Shown in pieces: positions 49,724 to 59,900 of a stretch of 64,000 bases of DNA. Below the pieces are notes generated by a model that ran no database searches, was not told where the DNA came from, and saw only the letters and a list, made by a program, of their open reading frames with translations. The translations under genes and the position numbers were made by a program. The stretch is from G965267335 sp965267335 (GTDB taxonomy: Bacteria; Bacteroidota; Bacteroidia; Cytophagales; JAAEPT01). Location of the stretch: positions 2,480,001 to 2,544,000 of the forward strand of contig OZ253953.1 of assembly GCA_965267335.1 (NCBI GenBank), given 5' to 3'. Within the stretch, counting starts at the first letter, position 1. Each line of letters starts with the position of its first letter.

Positions 49724-51631
49724 TTAAAATTGGATAGGAATATATTGTTCCATAAGGCTTTCCAAACCGTAGGTTAGTTCTCTGAATTGTGTCATGTGTG
49801 ATTCAGAAATATCTTGTGTGTTTAATTTTAACGTGAAATTTATGACCAATTTATCCTCGATTAGTTTTGAGGTGCAGTCTATCGAGCCTATATCCCAGGT
49901 TTTCTTATAATTAAGAAGGTCATTCTGGACTAACTTCCCATTGTCAGGGGCTGTAATTGTGAACTGGTAATTGTCGACTTTAGGTGCTTCAGAGATATAG
50001 GCTGAAGTTAGTTTGTGATGTGGGATAGGTAGCTTCAGACGTTCTGTTTCGAATAGTTTTTTGAGTTTCAGAGAAACTGTTTTTGAGTCAGAAAACTTGT
50101 TATATGTGCTGCTGAATTTGAAATTAACGAATAAAGAATCATAAACTCCTGTACTTGAGCAAGATACTGAATCTCTTTCAAAATCGGATGGGGTACTGAA
50201 CACAATCGAATAGAATCTATTGAAAATATCTTTGTCTGAGTAACTTTCCTGGAGTAAAACAATGGGACGCAGTGATTGCGAGTAATTACCTGTCAGCTGA
50301 TAACTGGCATTTCCCTTTAGTCTATATTGATCTATTATTGTAAGATCTATGTTTGCGCTGGTCGAATTTTTCTCGAAGGCATAATCAGGTAGTTCTACCA
50401 GTTCTCCTGTGTAATCCCTTCCTTGATAGGATATTCTAAGGGCATTCACCCCTTGAAAACTTGTGGGGAGTTCATCAAATTGGGAGTACGGCTGGAAAAT
50501 AGACCAATAGTGGTTTTTACCTTTTTCATCAGTGTATTCTATGGCTAATTGTTCAAACTGACTTGCTGAATATAAACTTTCGATAACTTCACCGGCCATA
50601 TTATTTCTCAATAAAACAACTCTTGCATTTAAACCAATCTTGTGAAATAATTTGTTGAGGTCAGCGATATCGTTTAAACTAACAGAATAGTCATTGTAAA
50701 TATCAAAAGCATTTTTTGGGTCTTTACCATAAGTGGATTCGATTTCATCCTTTAGAATTTTGAGCTTTTGTTTTGGTAACATGTCTTTGTCAATGTTTTG
50801 AGCCAAATCTCTAATTCTCTTTCCACCTAGAATATAGCTTCGGTTTGTGCTATACCCAATTTGACTATTAAGATAGGACGTCCAGCTCGAGTAGCCAGCT
50901 TGGTCATCATCAATGACTAAGTAAAAATAAGGGTTCTCATTGTATTGATTAGTATATTCAAAATTATTGCTGGGTTTTAGGTTTGATACTTCAAGGGTAA
51001 ATATATCTTCTTTGCCTTTTTCAATGGAAAAAGTCTTAGAGAGATTTTGCGTATGGAACTTAGCCCTCAAAGCCTCATCGATTACGAAACTATAACTACA
51101 CTTGTTAACAGGAATCTCTTCGGAGATAAAAATTATGTCTTCTTCATGAAAATAGGAGCGTTCATTTCTTTCGATTGTTTCAACGGTGTACTTATACTCT
51201 ATAATGTCTCCTATTTCAATATTTTCGAATGCCAGTTGTAGAACTTTTCCCTTGTACCCGAATAGGAAAGGATAATTAGCAGGAAGAGTTGTAGTTTTTA
51301 TTCTGTCAGGTTTAACATTAATTTTATTGCCATTCTGCTTTATTGTCTTGGCAATAAGATTTTTTGGGGGAGCTGACTCCGAATTTATATTGAATGTAGG
51401 GATGTATAATGTGTTGTATCGTTCAAGACCATATTGGCTTAATATTTTTATTTGTCTGTGTACGGTCTTGATCTTTCTATACTCGTTAAGTCCTTTGTTA
51501 TGGCTTTTTATGTAGCTTGTATTTTCTTTGGCCATAAGGATTATAGCATCATCCTGTGCCAACAACGGGCTAGTACAAGGAGCAAGAAATATTATTATAA
51601 GCAACGATATTTTAATGATCGATTGTTTCAT
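49724..51631 (-). CDS. DUF3857 protein with degenerate transglutaminase-like domain
   Basis: 635 residues with a signal peptide (MKQSIIKISLLIIIFLAPC). Residues 30-250 match DUF3857 (RKIKTVHRQIKILSQYGLER, IEIGDIIEYKYTVETIERNE). The next part occupies the place of the transglutaminase core, but the catalytic motif GDCK is replaced by VSLNDIADLNKLF; the His and Asp motifs (DNHM and YLDAT in the sister gene) are FEQLAIEY and others. A beta-rich C-terminus follows. It overlaps the sister gene at 51628 by 4 bp. Probably a non-enzymatic homologue. Confidence 0.82.
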   Translation of the reverse strand: MKQSIIKISLLIIIFLAPCTSPLLAQDDAIILMAKENTSYIKSHNKGLNEYRKIKTVHRQIKILSQYGLERYNTLYIPTFNINSESAPPKNLIAKTIKQNGNKINVKPDRIKTTTLPANYPFLFGYKGKVLQLAFENIEIGDIIEYKYTVETIERNERSYFHEEDIIFISEEIPVNKCSYSFVIDEALRAKFHTQNLSKTFSIEKGKEDIFTLEVSNLKPSNNFEYTNQYNENPYFYLVIDDDQAGYSSWTSYLNSQIGYSTNRSYILGGKRIRDLAQNIDKDMLPKQKLKILKDEIESTYGKDPKNAFDIYNDYSVSLNDIADLNKLFHKIGLNARVVLLRNNMAGEVIESLYSASQFEQLAIEYTDEKGKNHYWSIFQPYSQFDELPTSFQGVNALRISYQGRDYTGELVELPDYAFEKNSTSANIDLTIIDQYRLKGNASYQLTGNYSQSLRPIVLLQESYSDKDIFNRFYSIVFSTPSDFERDSVSCSSTGVYDSLFVNFKFSSTYNKFSDSKTVSLKLKKLFETERLKLPIPHHKLTSAYISEAPKVDNYQFTITAPDNGKLVQNDLLNYKKTWDIGSIDCTSKLIEDKLVINFTLKLNTQDISESHMTQFRELTYGLESLMEQYIPIQF

Positions 51632-53544
51632 TTATTAACTATGATTGGTTGATCAATTGCTGTCTGAGCTGATTTAAGAAATTCAATCCACTGTTTGGCT
51701 CCATCTTTCTTGATCAAAAGTGAATTGATTTCGAGGTGGACGTTTAATAAAATATCCGAACCATCAGAAGTATACTGAAGTTTAAAGGCACATTCATTAT
51801 TGGGCATCCTAAGTTCAATGGGTGCAGGAAGAGTCTGGTTACCAAGTCCTGGAAGTCCGATTAATCGGAAGGTCATTTCATAAGAGCTGGTGTTGCTGAA
51901 ACTTACCGATGAATTGCAGTCGAGGTTTTCATGGGGGAACAACAGATTATTTAAAAAAGAGGGCTTAAAATAAATTTTGTTAGGTGATACCGCACAATGG
52001 CCACGGACCTTTCCTGAAAATTTTTGAGAATTGCTATAAATAACTTGTTTATCAGCATTGTAGGATATTCCTCCAAGGACATCACTCATTACATATTCGA
52101 ATACCTTATCTTTTGATTTGTTGGAAGTGGTATTATGAACTCCTTTAAATCTGTGCTCATGATAGCCTGAAAAACTAACATTTCCCACAATAGTACTTTC
52201 TCTTGGGTCATTTAGGTTGATTCGTGCATCCAATATCATCTCATTTTGATCGGCTGGAATGATAGGTACCCTGTTTATAAGTACCGAGCCACCGTTATCT
52301 ATAAGAACTTCTTTTCCTTGTATCCCTTTGGAAGGCCAGTCCCAATTAATTGTTTTGCTGGTAGCATCTAGATAATACCATTTGCTGTTGTGGTTTAGTG
52401 CACAAATCATATGATTGTCTACAACTAATGACGGAATCGAATATGTGTAGGGTATATGTTGCGTACCTATCCATGCGTGGTGAGCATCCAGTTGATTCTG
52501 CTTTAATAAAGAAACTAACAGGTTAGCCATACCCTTGCAATCCCCGTATCGGTTCAGTATAACATTTTGTGCATTGTCGGGACGGAAACCTGCTATTCCG
52601 TCTTCGAAAGCAACATAGTTAATCTTGGCTTGAACCCACTTGAATATTTTTTCGATTTTCTGTTCATCATTTTCTGATCCGTTGAGTATTTGCTGACTAT
52701 ATTCTTTGATGATTTCCTCATCATTGTTAACCGAGTTGACCAATTCTTTATACCAGTTGAAGAGGTCATTGGAAGTGCTTATGAAAGGTATTGTCTGTTT
52801 TCCTTTCTTAATGGTCTTAGTAAGCACAATGAAATGGGGGACGTGGTAGGCTCTTGGTGGAGCATAGCGGCTTAGTTCTTTTGTTTTAACTTTGTTGCAA
52901 CTATACTTTATTGTTCCAGAGGATGGAGTATCTTTTTTGAAATCGTAGCCTTCGATGTTAATGGGAAGTAATTCGCAATCGATCTCTTTCGGGGAGTATA
53001 ATTGTATTTCATAATTCTCGACCGGTTCATAAGCAGATGATTGTGTATAGAAGCTGGTTAAAAACTTTAAATCATTGTAATACACATCATAGCTGTATTG
53101 TAATACGGTGCCTTCATCTACCGCAACGGTTGGGCCAAACTGTTTTACCTTCAAATTCGAATAGAAGATTCCGTTGATGTAATAATCTTTTTCTTCGGCA
53201 TATCTCACTTTTACATTTTCCTTAAGACGTAGTGCTCCCACAGTGTCTAGTTGAAAGTAACGCGCAGAATTAATTTTTACCTCAGTGTACTCATTGAAAG
53301 GAATTTGAATAAGTTGAAGGGCATCAGCATTATCTCGCAGTGCTAATAATTTGACATTATGGCTTGATTTGGCGCGGTATTTTTTCTTAACCTTGTCGTA
53401 GAAGTATGAAATTTTTACTTTATTCTTCAGGACAATATGTTCAAAATCTGGATAGCTATCTATATAGCTATCCAGATTAATGTTTTGGGACAAACAAATA
53501 TGGCTAAGGAGAAAAGAGAAAAGGAAAAAAGTTAAAAGTCTCAT
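51628..53544 (-). CDS. DUF3857 and transglutaminase-like protein, catalytic triad intact
   Basis: 638 residues with a signal peptide (MRLLTFFLFSFLLSHICLSQ). DUF3857 (about 60-240) precedes a transglutaminase-like core with the full triad: Cys in NRYGDCKGMANLLVSLL, His in VVDNHMICAL and Asp in WYYLDATSK. A C-terminal beta-rich region follows. The reaction is unknown, but family members are periplasmic or surface cysteine-fold enzymes. It overlaps the gene above it at 53541 by 4 bp and the one below at 51628 by 4 bp, so the three are one operon. Confidence 0.88.
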   Translation of the reverse strand: MRLLTFFLFSFLLSHICLSQNINLDSYIDSYPDFEHIVLKNKVKISYFYDKVKKKYRAKSSHNVKLLALRDNADALQLIQIPFNEYTEVKINSARYFQLDTVGALRLKENVKVRYAEEKDYYINGIFYSNLKVKQFGPTVAVDEGTVLQYSYDVYYNDLKFLTSFYTQSSAYEPVENYEIQLYSPKEIDCELLPINIEGYDFKKDTPSSGTIKYSCNKVKTKELSRYAPPRAYHVPHFIVLTKTIKKGKQTIPFISTSNDLFNWYKELVNSVNNDEEIIKEYSQQILNGSENDEQKIEKIFKWVQAKINYVAFEDGIAGFRPDNAQNVILNRYGDCKGMANLLVSLLKQNQLDAHHAWIGTQHIPYTYSIPSLVVDNHMICALNHNSKWYYLDATSKTINWDWPSKGIQGKEVLIDNGGSVLINRVPIIPADQNEMILDARINLNDPRESTIVGNVSFSGYHEHRFKGVHNTTSNKSKDKVFEYVMSDVLGGISYNADKQVIYSNSQKFSGKVRGHCAVSPNKIYFKPSFLNNLLFPHENLDCNSSVSFSNTSSYEMTFRLIGLPGLGNQTLPAPIELRMPNNECAFKLQYTSDGSDILLNVHLEINSLLIKKDGAKQWIEFLKSAQTAIDQPIIVNK

Positions 53545-54500
53545 TTTTCCATTTGTTTCTTATACTTTTCACTTTTACTTACCAACTTGGTTTGCATTTC
53601 TTCAAGTGTCCTAGGCTTAAGTCGTTTATTCCCTAAGAACCAGAATACAACCTCATCTTTTTCTGTAGTAAATACAAAGTTTACTCTATAAGTGATGAGA
53701 GGATTATTGGTGTAGAGGTTAAAGTTCTTCCAGTAATAACTATCCGGGTCACCATTTAGGCGTTTTTCATTTACATCTTCTAGTGTCGTTAATTTGTAAG
53801 GGCTAAGCTTCCAAAGTTTTAGTGCTTCTGCAAGATCTGCGTTGTGCTGTTCAGCCTTCTTTGGTTTTTTTTCATTCACTTCTTTCGGGACTAGGAAAGT
53901 TTTGTCCTTTATATTGTCCATGAACTCAATTAGATTTTCTTTGTATTTAGACCTTCTTGCATGAAGAGATACTTTATCACCTTCTTCTTGAATTTCGCTT
54001 GCTGTTTGCAGTGAATAATTCAGCATATTCATCATTAATCGAACATCCTTGCCGTCAGCTAAATTTAGCCCGGTTATAATTGCATTTGCTATCATCTTTC
54101 TTTTTGGCCCGCAAACCCACAATTGTGCTTGCCAATTTCCATAGTCATCAACTTGGTAGTGCAGGAGAATTGCTTTTTCGTCCTTAGCCTTTAACAATTC
54201 TCTTCGGTTGAATCCTTTGATTTCATACGGTGTGGCGTCATATGAAGATTGGGCCATAGCTTCTTTCCACATGTTATTGTAATACTCAACCCTCGCTTTT
54301 AAATCTGCCAGCTTATCAAATTTGCCCTTTTTCACCAATTTCTTTGCATATGTAGAGTTCTCAGTGAATTTTGGGATGTAGAGAGTTTTGTTTTCCAGAA
54401 TGGAATAGTCAAAGTTCTTTGGTCCCACAAATTGGGCCCATGTAGTTGATGTAATCAGTGCAAGCCCCATTATCAGAGACGAGTAGATAAAACGTTTCAT
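53541..54500 (-). CDS. Secreted protein, first gene of the DUF3857 operon
   Basis: 319 residues. The signal peptide MKRFIYSSLIMGLALITSTT is cut near WAQFVG. The mature protein is lysine-rich and helical (KKLVKKGKFDKLADLKARVE, YKENLIEFMDNIKD) with a Trp-containing core WQAQLWVCGPKRK. No known family. It starts the operon; the DUF3857-transglutaminase gene follows with a 4-bp overlap. It is probably exported with the others. The 146 bp before 54647 hold its promoter and that of the ABC-F gene. Confidence 0.75.
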   Translation of the reverse strand: MKRFIYSSLIMGLALITSTTWAQFVGPKNFDYSILENKTLYIPKFTENSTYAKKLVKKGKFDKLADLKARVEYYNNMWKEAMAQSSYDATPYEIKGFNRRELLKAKDEKAILLHYQVDDYGNWQAQLWVCGPKRKMIANAIITGLNLADGKDVRLMMNMLNYSLQTASEIQEEGDKVSLHARRSKYKENLIEFMDNIKDKTFLVPKEVNEKKPKKAEQHNADLAEALKLWKLSPYKLTTLEDVNEKRLNGDPDSYYWKNFNLYTNNPLITYRVNFVFTTEKDEVVFWFLGNKRLKPRTLEEMQTKLVSKSEKYKKQMEK

Positions 54501-54646
54501 AGTTCTTTATTAGTTTTTGGGTTAAGTTTGTAATCAAAAAAATGATCCATTAATTGTACGAGTCATCAATTTACTAAATTATAACTCAGGTATCTTCAAT
54601 AATAATAGTTTAGTAATGCTTAATGTTGCCTTTACGAAGTTAAAAA

Positions 54647-56530
54647 ATGAATCAATTCTCTGCTGAAAATATTTCAAGAGTCTATGGCGAACGCGTCCTG
54701 TTTGAGGGGCTCAACTTTGGGCTTTCCAAAGGAGAGAAGGTTGCTCTTATTGCTAATAACGGCTCCGGGAAAACAAGTTTACTTAATATAGTTGCTGGAA
54801 TTGAGGAGCCCGATGATGGGGTTGTGGCAATCAGAGAAGGGGTACGATTGGGTTATTTGCAACAAGATCCTGAGTTTGAGGAGGAACTAACCATCAATGA
54901 ACTGTTGCAGGGTTCACACTCCTCAGTACTAGAGGTCATAAGAGCTTATGAGAAGGCTGTTGAAGCTCAATCAGCCGATTATTCAGAGCAAACGCAGAAA
55001 GAATTTGACAGGGCCTCTGCTGAAATGGATAAGCACGATGCCTGGGATTATGAGCGGAAGGTAGAGCAGATACTCGGACAGTTTGGAGTGACTGATTTGG
55101 ACCAGAAAATCGCTACGCTTTCCGGAGGGCAACGGAAAAGACTGGCTCTTGGGTTGGTACTGTTGGATAATCCTGATCTGTTAATACTGGATGAGCCTAC
55201 CAACCATCTGGACCTGGATATGATCGAGTGGCTGGAAAAGTACTTGCAACAATCCACTATGACGCTCCTGATGGTGACCCATGATCGTTATTTTCTTGAC
55301 CGTGTGTGCGACAAAATTCTGGAGCTTAGTGATGAGAAGCTATACATTCACCATGGAAACTACCAGTACTTTTTGACCAAGCGGGCCGAGCGTGAAGAGG
55401 TTAATAGTATCGAGATTGATAAGGCCAACAAGCTCATGAAGACGGAACTCGAATGGATGCGTAGAATGCCTAAAGCACGAACGACAAAGAGCAAATCCAG
55501 AATTGACGCCTTTTACGATACAAAAGAAGTAGCAACGAGCCGAAAGATAGCGCAAGAGCTTAAGTTGGAGGTAAAGGTATCCAGAGTGGGTGGTAAAATA
55601 CTTGAGCTCAAAAAACTCAGAAAAGCTTATGGGGAAAAGACCATTCTTGATGGGTTTGATTACACGTTCAAAAAAGGGGAACGCATAGGAATCATAGGAA
55701 AGAATGGTGTGGGCAAGTCAACTTTTCTAAACATCATCACCGGAAAGGAGCAAGCTGATTCAGGGAAAGTAAATGTTGGGGACACAATCGTGTATGGGCA
55801 CTATACACAGGAGGGTATTCAACTTAAGGAAGATAAAAGGGTAATAGATGTACTAAAGGACATTGCAGAGGTTATTGTACTGGCAAATGGCAGTAAACTA
55901 TCGGCTTCCCAATTCCTGAATCACTTTATGTTTCCACCTGCCATGCAGTATACTCCGGTTTCAAAACTAAGTGGAGGAGAAAAGAGGCGTTTGTATCTGC
56001 TCACTGTACTAATCAAGAACCCCAACTTCCTGATACTCGATGAGCCTACCAATGATCTGGATCTTTTGACCTTGAATAAACTGGAAGAGTTTCTTTTAGG
56101 CTTTGGGGGTTGTGTGATTATCGTATCGCATGACCGTTATTTTATGGATAAGCTGGTCGATCACTTGTTTGTCTTTGAAGGGGAAGGGCAGATAAAAGAC
56201 TTCAATGGTTCCTATTCAGATTATCATGACTACAAAAAGGAGCAGCAGGTTAATGTCAAGCTGAAGCCAGAGATAAAGGAGGAGAAAAAGAATTATCGCG
56301 AGCCAAATACCGATAAGAAGAAATTATCATACAAGGAGAAGCTGGAATTTGATCAGCTTGAGAAAGACATTGAAGAGCTCGAAACGGAAAAGTTGCAGTT
56401 GGAAGAAAAGTTAAATTCTGCAGGAACCGATTATGAGGAATTGCAGGGTGTCTCAGAAAGGTATGCGGAATTGAATTCAGAATTAGAAGAGAAGTCGGTC
56501 AGATGGTTGGAGTTGGGTGAATATGTTTAA
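54647..56530 (+). CDS. ABC-F family ATPase (Uup-type)
   Basis: 627 residues with two ABC domains and no membrane part. Domain 1 has NNGSGKTSLLN, the signature LSGGQRKRLALGLVLLDNPD and the Walker B LLILDEPTNHLD; domain 2 has GKNGVGKSTFLN, LSGGEKRRLYLLTVLIKNPN and LILDEPTNDLD. Between them is the arm linker (KANKLMKTELEWMRRMPKAR). The C-terminus is a coiled coil like that of Uup. ABC-F proteins bind the ribosome and affect translation; resistance is not indicated. The gene is single and divergent from the DUF3857 operon. Confidence 0.92.
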   Translation: MNQFSAENISRVYGERVLFEGLNFGLSKGEKVALIANNGSGKTSLLNIVAGIEEPDDGVVAIREGVRLGYLQQDPEFEEELTINELLQGSHSSVLEVIRAYEKAVEAQSADYSEQTQKEFDRASAEMDKHDAWDYERKVEQILGQFGVTDLDQKIATLSGGQRKRLALGLVLLDNPDLLILDEPTNHLDLDMIEWLEKYLQQSTMTLLMVTHDRYFLDRVCDKILELSDEKLYIHHGNYQYFLTKRAEREEVNSIEIDKANKLMKTELEWMRRMPKARTTKSKSRIDAFYDTKEVATSRKIAQELKLEVKVSRVGGKILELKKLRKAYGEKTILDGFDYTFKKGERIGIIGKNGVGKSTFLNIITGKEQADSGKVNVGDTIVYGHYTQEGIQLKEDKRVIDVLKDIAEVIVLANGSKLSASQFLNHFMFPPAMQYTPVSKLSGGEKRRLYLLTVLIKNPNFLILDEPTNDLDLLTLNKLEEFLLGFGGCVIIVSHDRYFMDKLVDHLFVFEGEGQIKDFNGSYSDYHDYKKEQQVNVKLKPEIKEEKKNYREPNTDKKKLSYKEKLEFDQLEKDIEELETEKLQLEEKLNSAGTDYEELQGVSERYAELNSELEEKSVRWLELGEYV

Positions 56531-56991
56531 TTGCCTCCTGTATTAACTCCAGCAATGTTGACAAATCAATGAATTGGAGTCTTCATTCAATTTATTTTGC
56601 AAAGTAATATACAGATGCTTTTATGGGATTAATAAACGATCCGGCTTCCAATTTGCTCTAAACACCCGACATTTACCGGACAAAATGGTCTTAAAGCGTT
56701 AAGCAATACCTTATGATGTCCCACTATCTCTGTAATTTCAGTTAAAATCTTGTGATCGTATTAGAAAAAGTGCTCTGAAAGCAACTTTAATTACATCGTA
56801 ATATTTCAATTTTTTCCCTTATTAATACCTTATAAACAAGCTTTTTTATTCTTTATCAACGGTTTATAAATTTTATTAAACGCAGTTACCTTTCATGCGT
56901 ATAACCGTATAAACCACCAACTAGTTAGTACCTTAACTTGATATTTGAACGGAACGCCTATTTGTACACATTTACAAAGCAATTATAAGCT
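56531..56991. other. Long AT-rich intergenic region before the giant gene
   Basis: 461 bases without a convincing open frame. It holds a loose inverted repeat (ACTCCA and TGGAGT, 56555-56582) after the ABC-F stop and A/T tracts up to the giant gene. GATATTTG (about 56940-56947) resembles the -7 box TAnnTTTG with one mismatch. The long leader suggests regulated expression of the giant gene, but nothing definite is seen. Confidence 0.4.
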
Positions 56992-59900
56992 ATGAAAACA
57001 CCCTTTTTCTACCTTAAAAGAGTTTCTCTATTTATTGGGGTCTGTCTTTTAACATTTCTATCTCATAACATTCATGCAATTGTAGTTACTGTCACAAACC
57101 TAAATGCTAATGGAGCAGGATCATTTGATGATGCCATAGAGCAGGTTAATGGAGCAGGAGCGGGTCCGCATACAATTAATTTTGCGGCACCAGCAGGTAC
57201 AATTACAATAGCAAACGCGGTAATCAACGTGGATGATGTTACAATTAATGGAGACCCCAACATCACAATTGATGGCAGTGGAACTGAAATTACTGATGTT
57301 CCGTTTTCTTTTACCTGGATCACTTCTCTTCTATATATCGATGGTTCCAACATTGTTATCAATGATTTGGTATTGACCAATTCTGCACAGTACGGAATTC
57401 TAATAGCCGGTGGTCCTTTTGGCGGACCAGCTCCATCCAATATCACAATTGATGGTTGTTCCATTTCAAATTCTACTCTTGCCGGTATAAACAATGATAT
57501 ATGGGCAGGAGGCGCAGCCAATACTCCAAATATCTTATCTGATCTCACGATAACTAACTGTGATATTTTTGATAATGGGTCTAACGCGGCCGGTTGTGAT
57601 GGTATTTCCCTGGCCTGGGCAGACAATGTCACAATTACAAATAATACTGTGCACCACAACGAAGATCACGGTATATTCTTCAATGGTGGCTGGAAGGCAT
57701 GTGGAGGTTGTCAGAGAGGGGTAACCAATGCTGTTGTTACCGGTAACTCTTGTACATACAATGGGGTAGAGAATACAGCCACAGTTGCTTGGGCCGATAC
57801 CGAAGGTGGAGGTATTACCTTAGAGGATCAAAGTGATGATAATTTAATAGAAAACAATATTTGCGATAACAACTCAGAACATGGTATATGGCTGAGAGCT
57901 GACTGTGATTCTGATACCATTAGGAGTAATCAATGTAACAACAACGGTTTTAATGGAGCCGGTTTGGCCTGCGGGGTTATTCTTGCGCTTGGAGGTTGTG
58001 ATAATAATGTGATTGAGTCAAATGAATGTGATGGTAATGAGAACCATGGGATTTACATCTATAACAACTCAGGGACTGATAATACGAATAACCTAATTCA
58101 AGATAACGAGTTGAAAAATAATGGTGAGCACGGTGTGAGCATGATGAACTCTACCAGCAACACTATTCAGAATAACTTTATTGGTACGGATAATACCGGA
58201 ACGACCACGGAAGGTAATGGTGGTAGCGGTATATACTTTAGAAACTCCTGTAACACTAATAGTATTGTTGGAAACATTATAGTAAACAATACCGGTGATG
58301 GTATTCTATTGTCAGAAGGTGTGGTTGATAATACAGGTACAGTAACGGTTAATCCGGGTAGCTGCTCGCAAAATGACATTGAAGGAAACAGAATTGGTAT
58401 TAATGGAGCCGGTGCAGCCGCAGGTAATACAGGAAGGGGTATCGCCCTTGAAAGCTGTGATCAAAACTATATTAATGGAACGACTGGTAACGGTCCAAAC
58501 TATGTTTCTAACAACGTATCTCAAGGTATACAGATTATCACATCAACGGATAACGAAATATTTGGTAACTACATCGGAGTCGATATAGCAGGTACCGGGG
58601 ATATGGGTAATCAGTTCGAAGGTGTGAATCTTACCAACTCAGATGGAAACTTCATAGGAGGTAGTCTGGCTGGTCAGGGAAATGTTATTTCAGGTAATGC
58701 CGGTAATGGTATTACTCTGGAGAACTCCGATGACAATGATATTTATGGAAATATTGTAGGCCTTAATGCTACAGGGACAGCAGCTATACCTAATGATTTT
58801 GAGGGGGTTAGTGTCAATAATGGCTCATTGAATAACAGAGTTGGTAATACTGGAGCAAATGAAGGTAATATCATAGGAGGGAACACACAAAACGGTATCT
58901 CATTACAGCTTGCCGGAGCAGGGAACACGATCAGGAACAATATAGTTGGAGGTGATATTACCGGACTAATAGGAATTGGAAACGGTTTTCATGGGATTGC
59001 ACTTAACGGTGCCACAGGTACGATCGTAGGTGGTTCCAATCCAAATGAAAGAAACTATGTATTTAGTAACACGGGTCAGGTATGGTCCAGTGGTATCCAA
59101 ATCGAGAATGGGGCAACCTTGAACGAGGTCTATGGTAACTTTATCGGATTGAATGTTAATGGAGCGGCTGTGGCAAATAGCGCTTCAGGTATAAACTTAT
59201 TCATTAATGCGGATAATAATACGATTGGTGGACCTGGAGATTCCTTAAACATCATTTCCGGGCATAACGCAGCAGGGGGAGCGGGAATTTCATTTCAACA
59301 AGGGTCAGATAATAACATTATTCAAGGGAATTATATAGGTACAGATACACTTGGTACAACGGCAATCCCAAATAACAATGGTATCTACATTGATGCCTCT
59401 ACTGGTAACACAATAGGTGGTATTAATAGTAGTTTCGGAAATATTATTTCGGGTAATAGTAGTAATGGAATCAGTACCAATGATGCAGATAACAACATTA
59501 TTTCTGCAAACTGCATTGGTATTGATGCGGCCGGAGCCTCTTTAGGCAATGGTGGGCATGGAGTATTCATTAATGCGGGTTCTGATGGAAATATGATAGG
59601 AGGTAGCACTACTGGTGAGCGAAACTTCATTTCCAACAATACCTTTCATGGGGTCTATATTGATAATAGTGCTTCCAATGATGTGGCCGGAAACTATATA
59701 GGAACAGACAAAACAGGGTTGGTAGACATGGGTAACAATGAGCATGGTGTATATATAGCTACCGGAGGATCATTAAATACAATTGGAGGAACTTCTGCCA
59801 ATGAAAGAAACCTGATTTCAGGTAATAATCTAGAAGGAGTCATGATTAGTGCTTCTTCCGACAATACCGTAAGTGCCAATTATATTGGCACGGATGTCAC

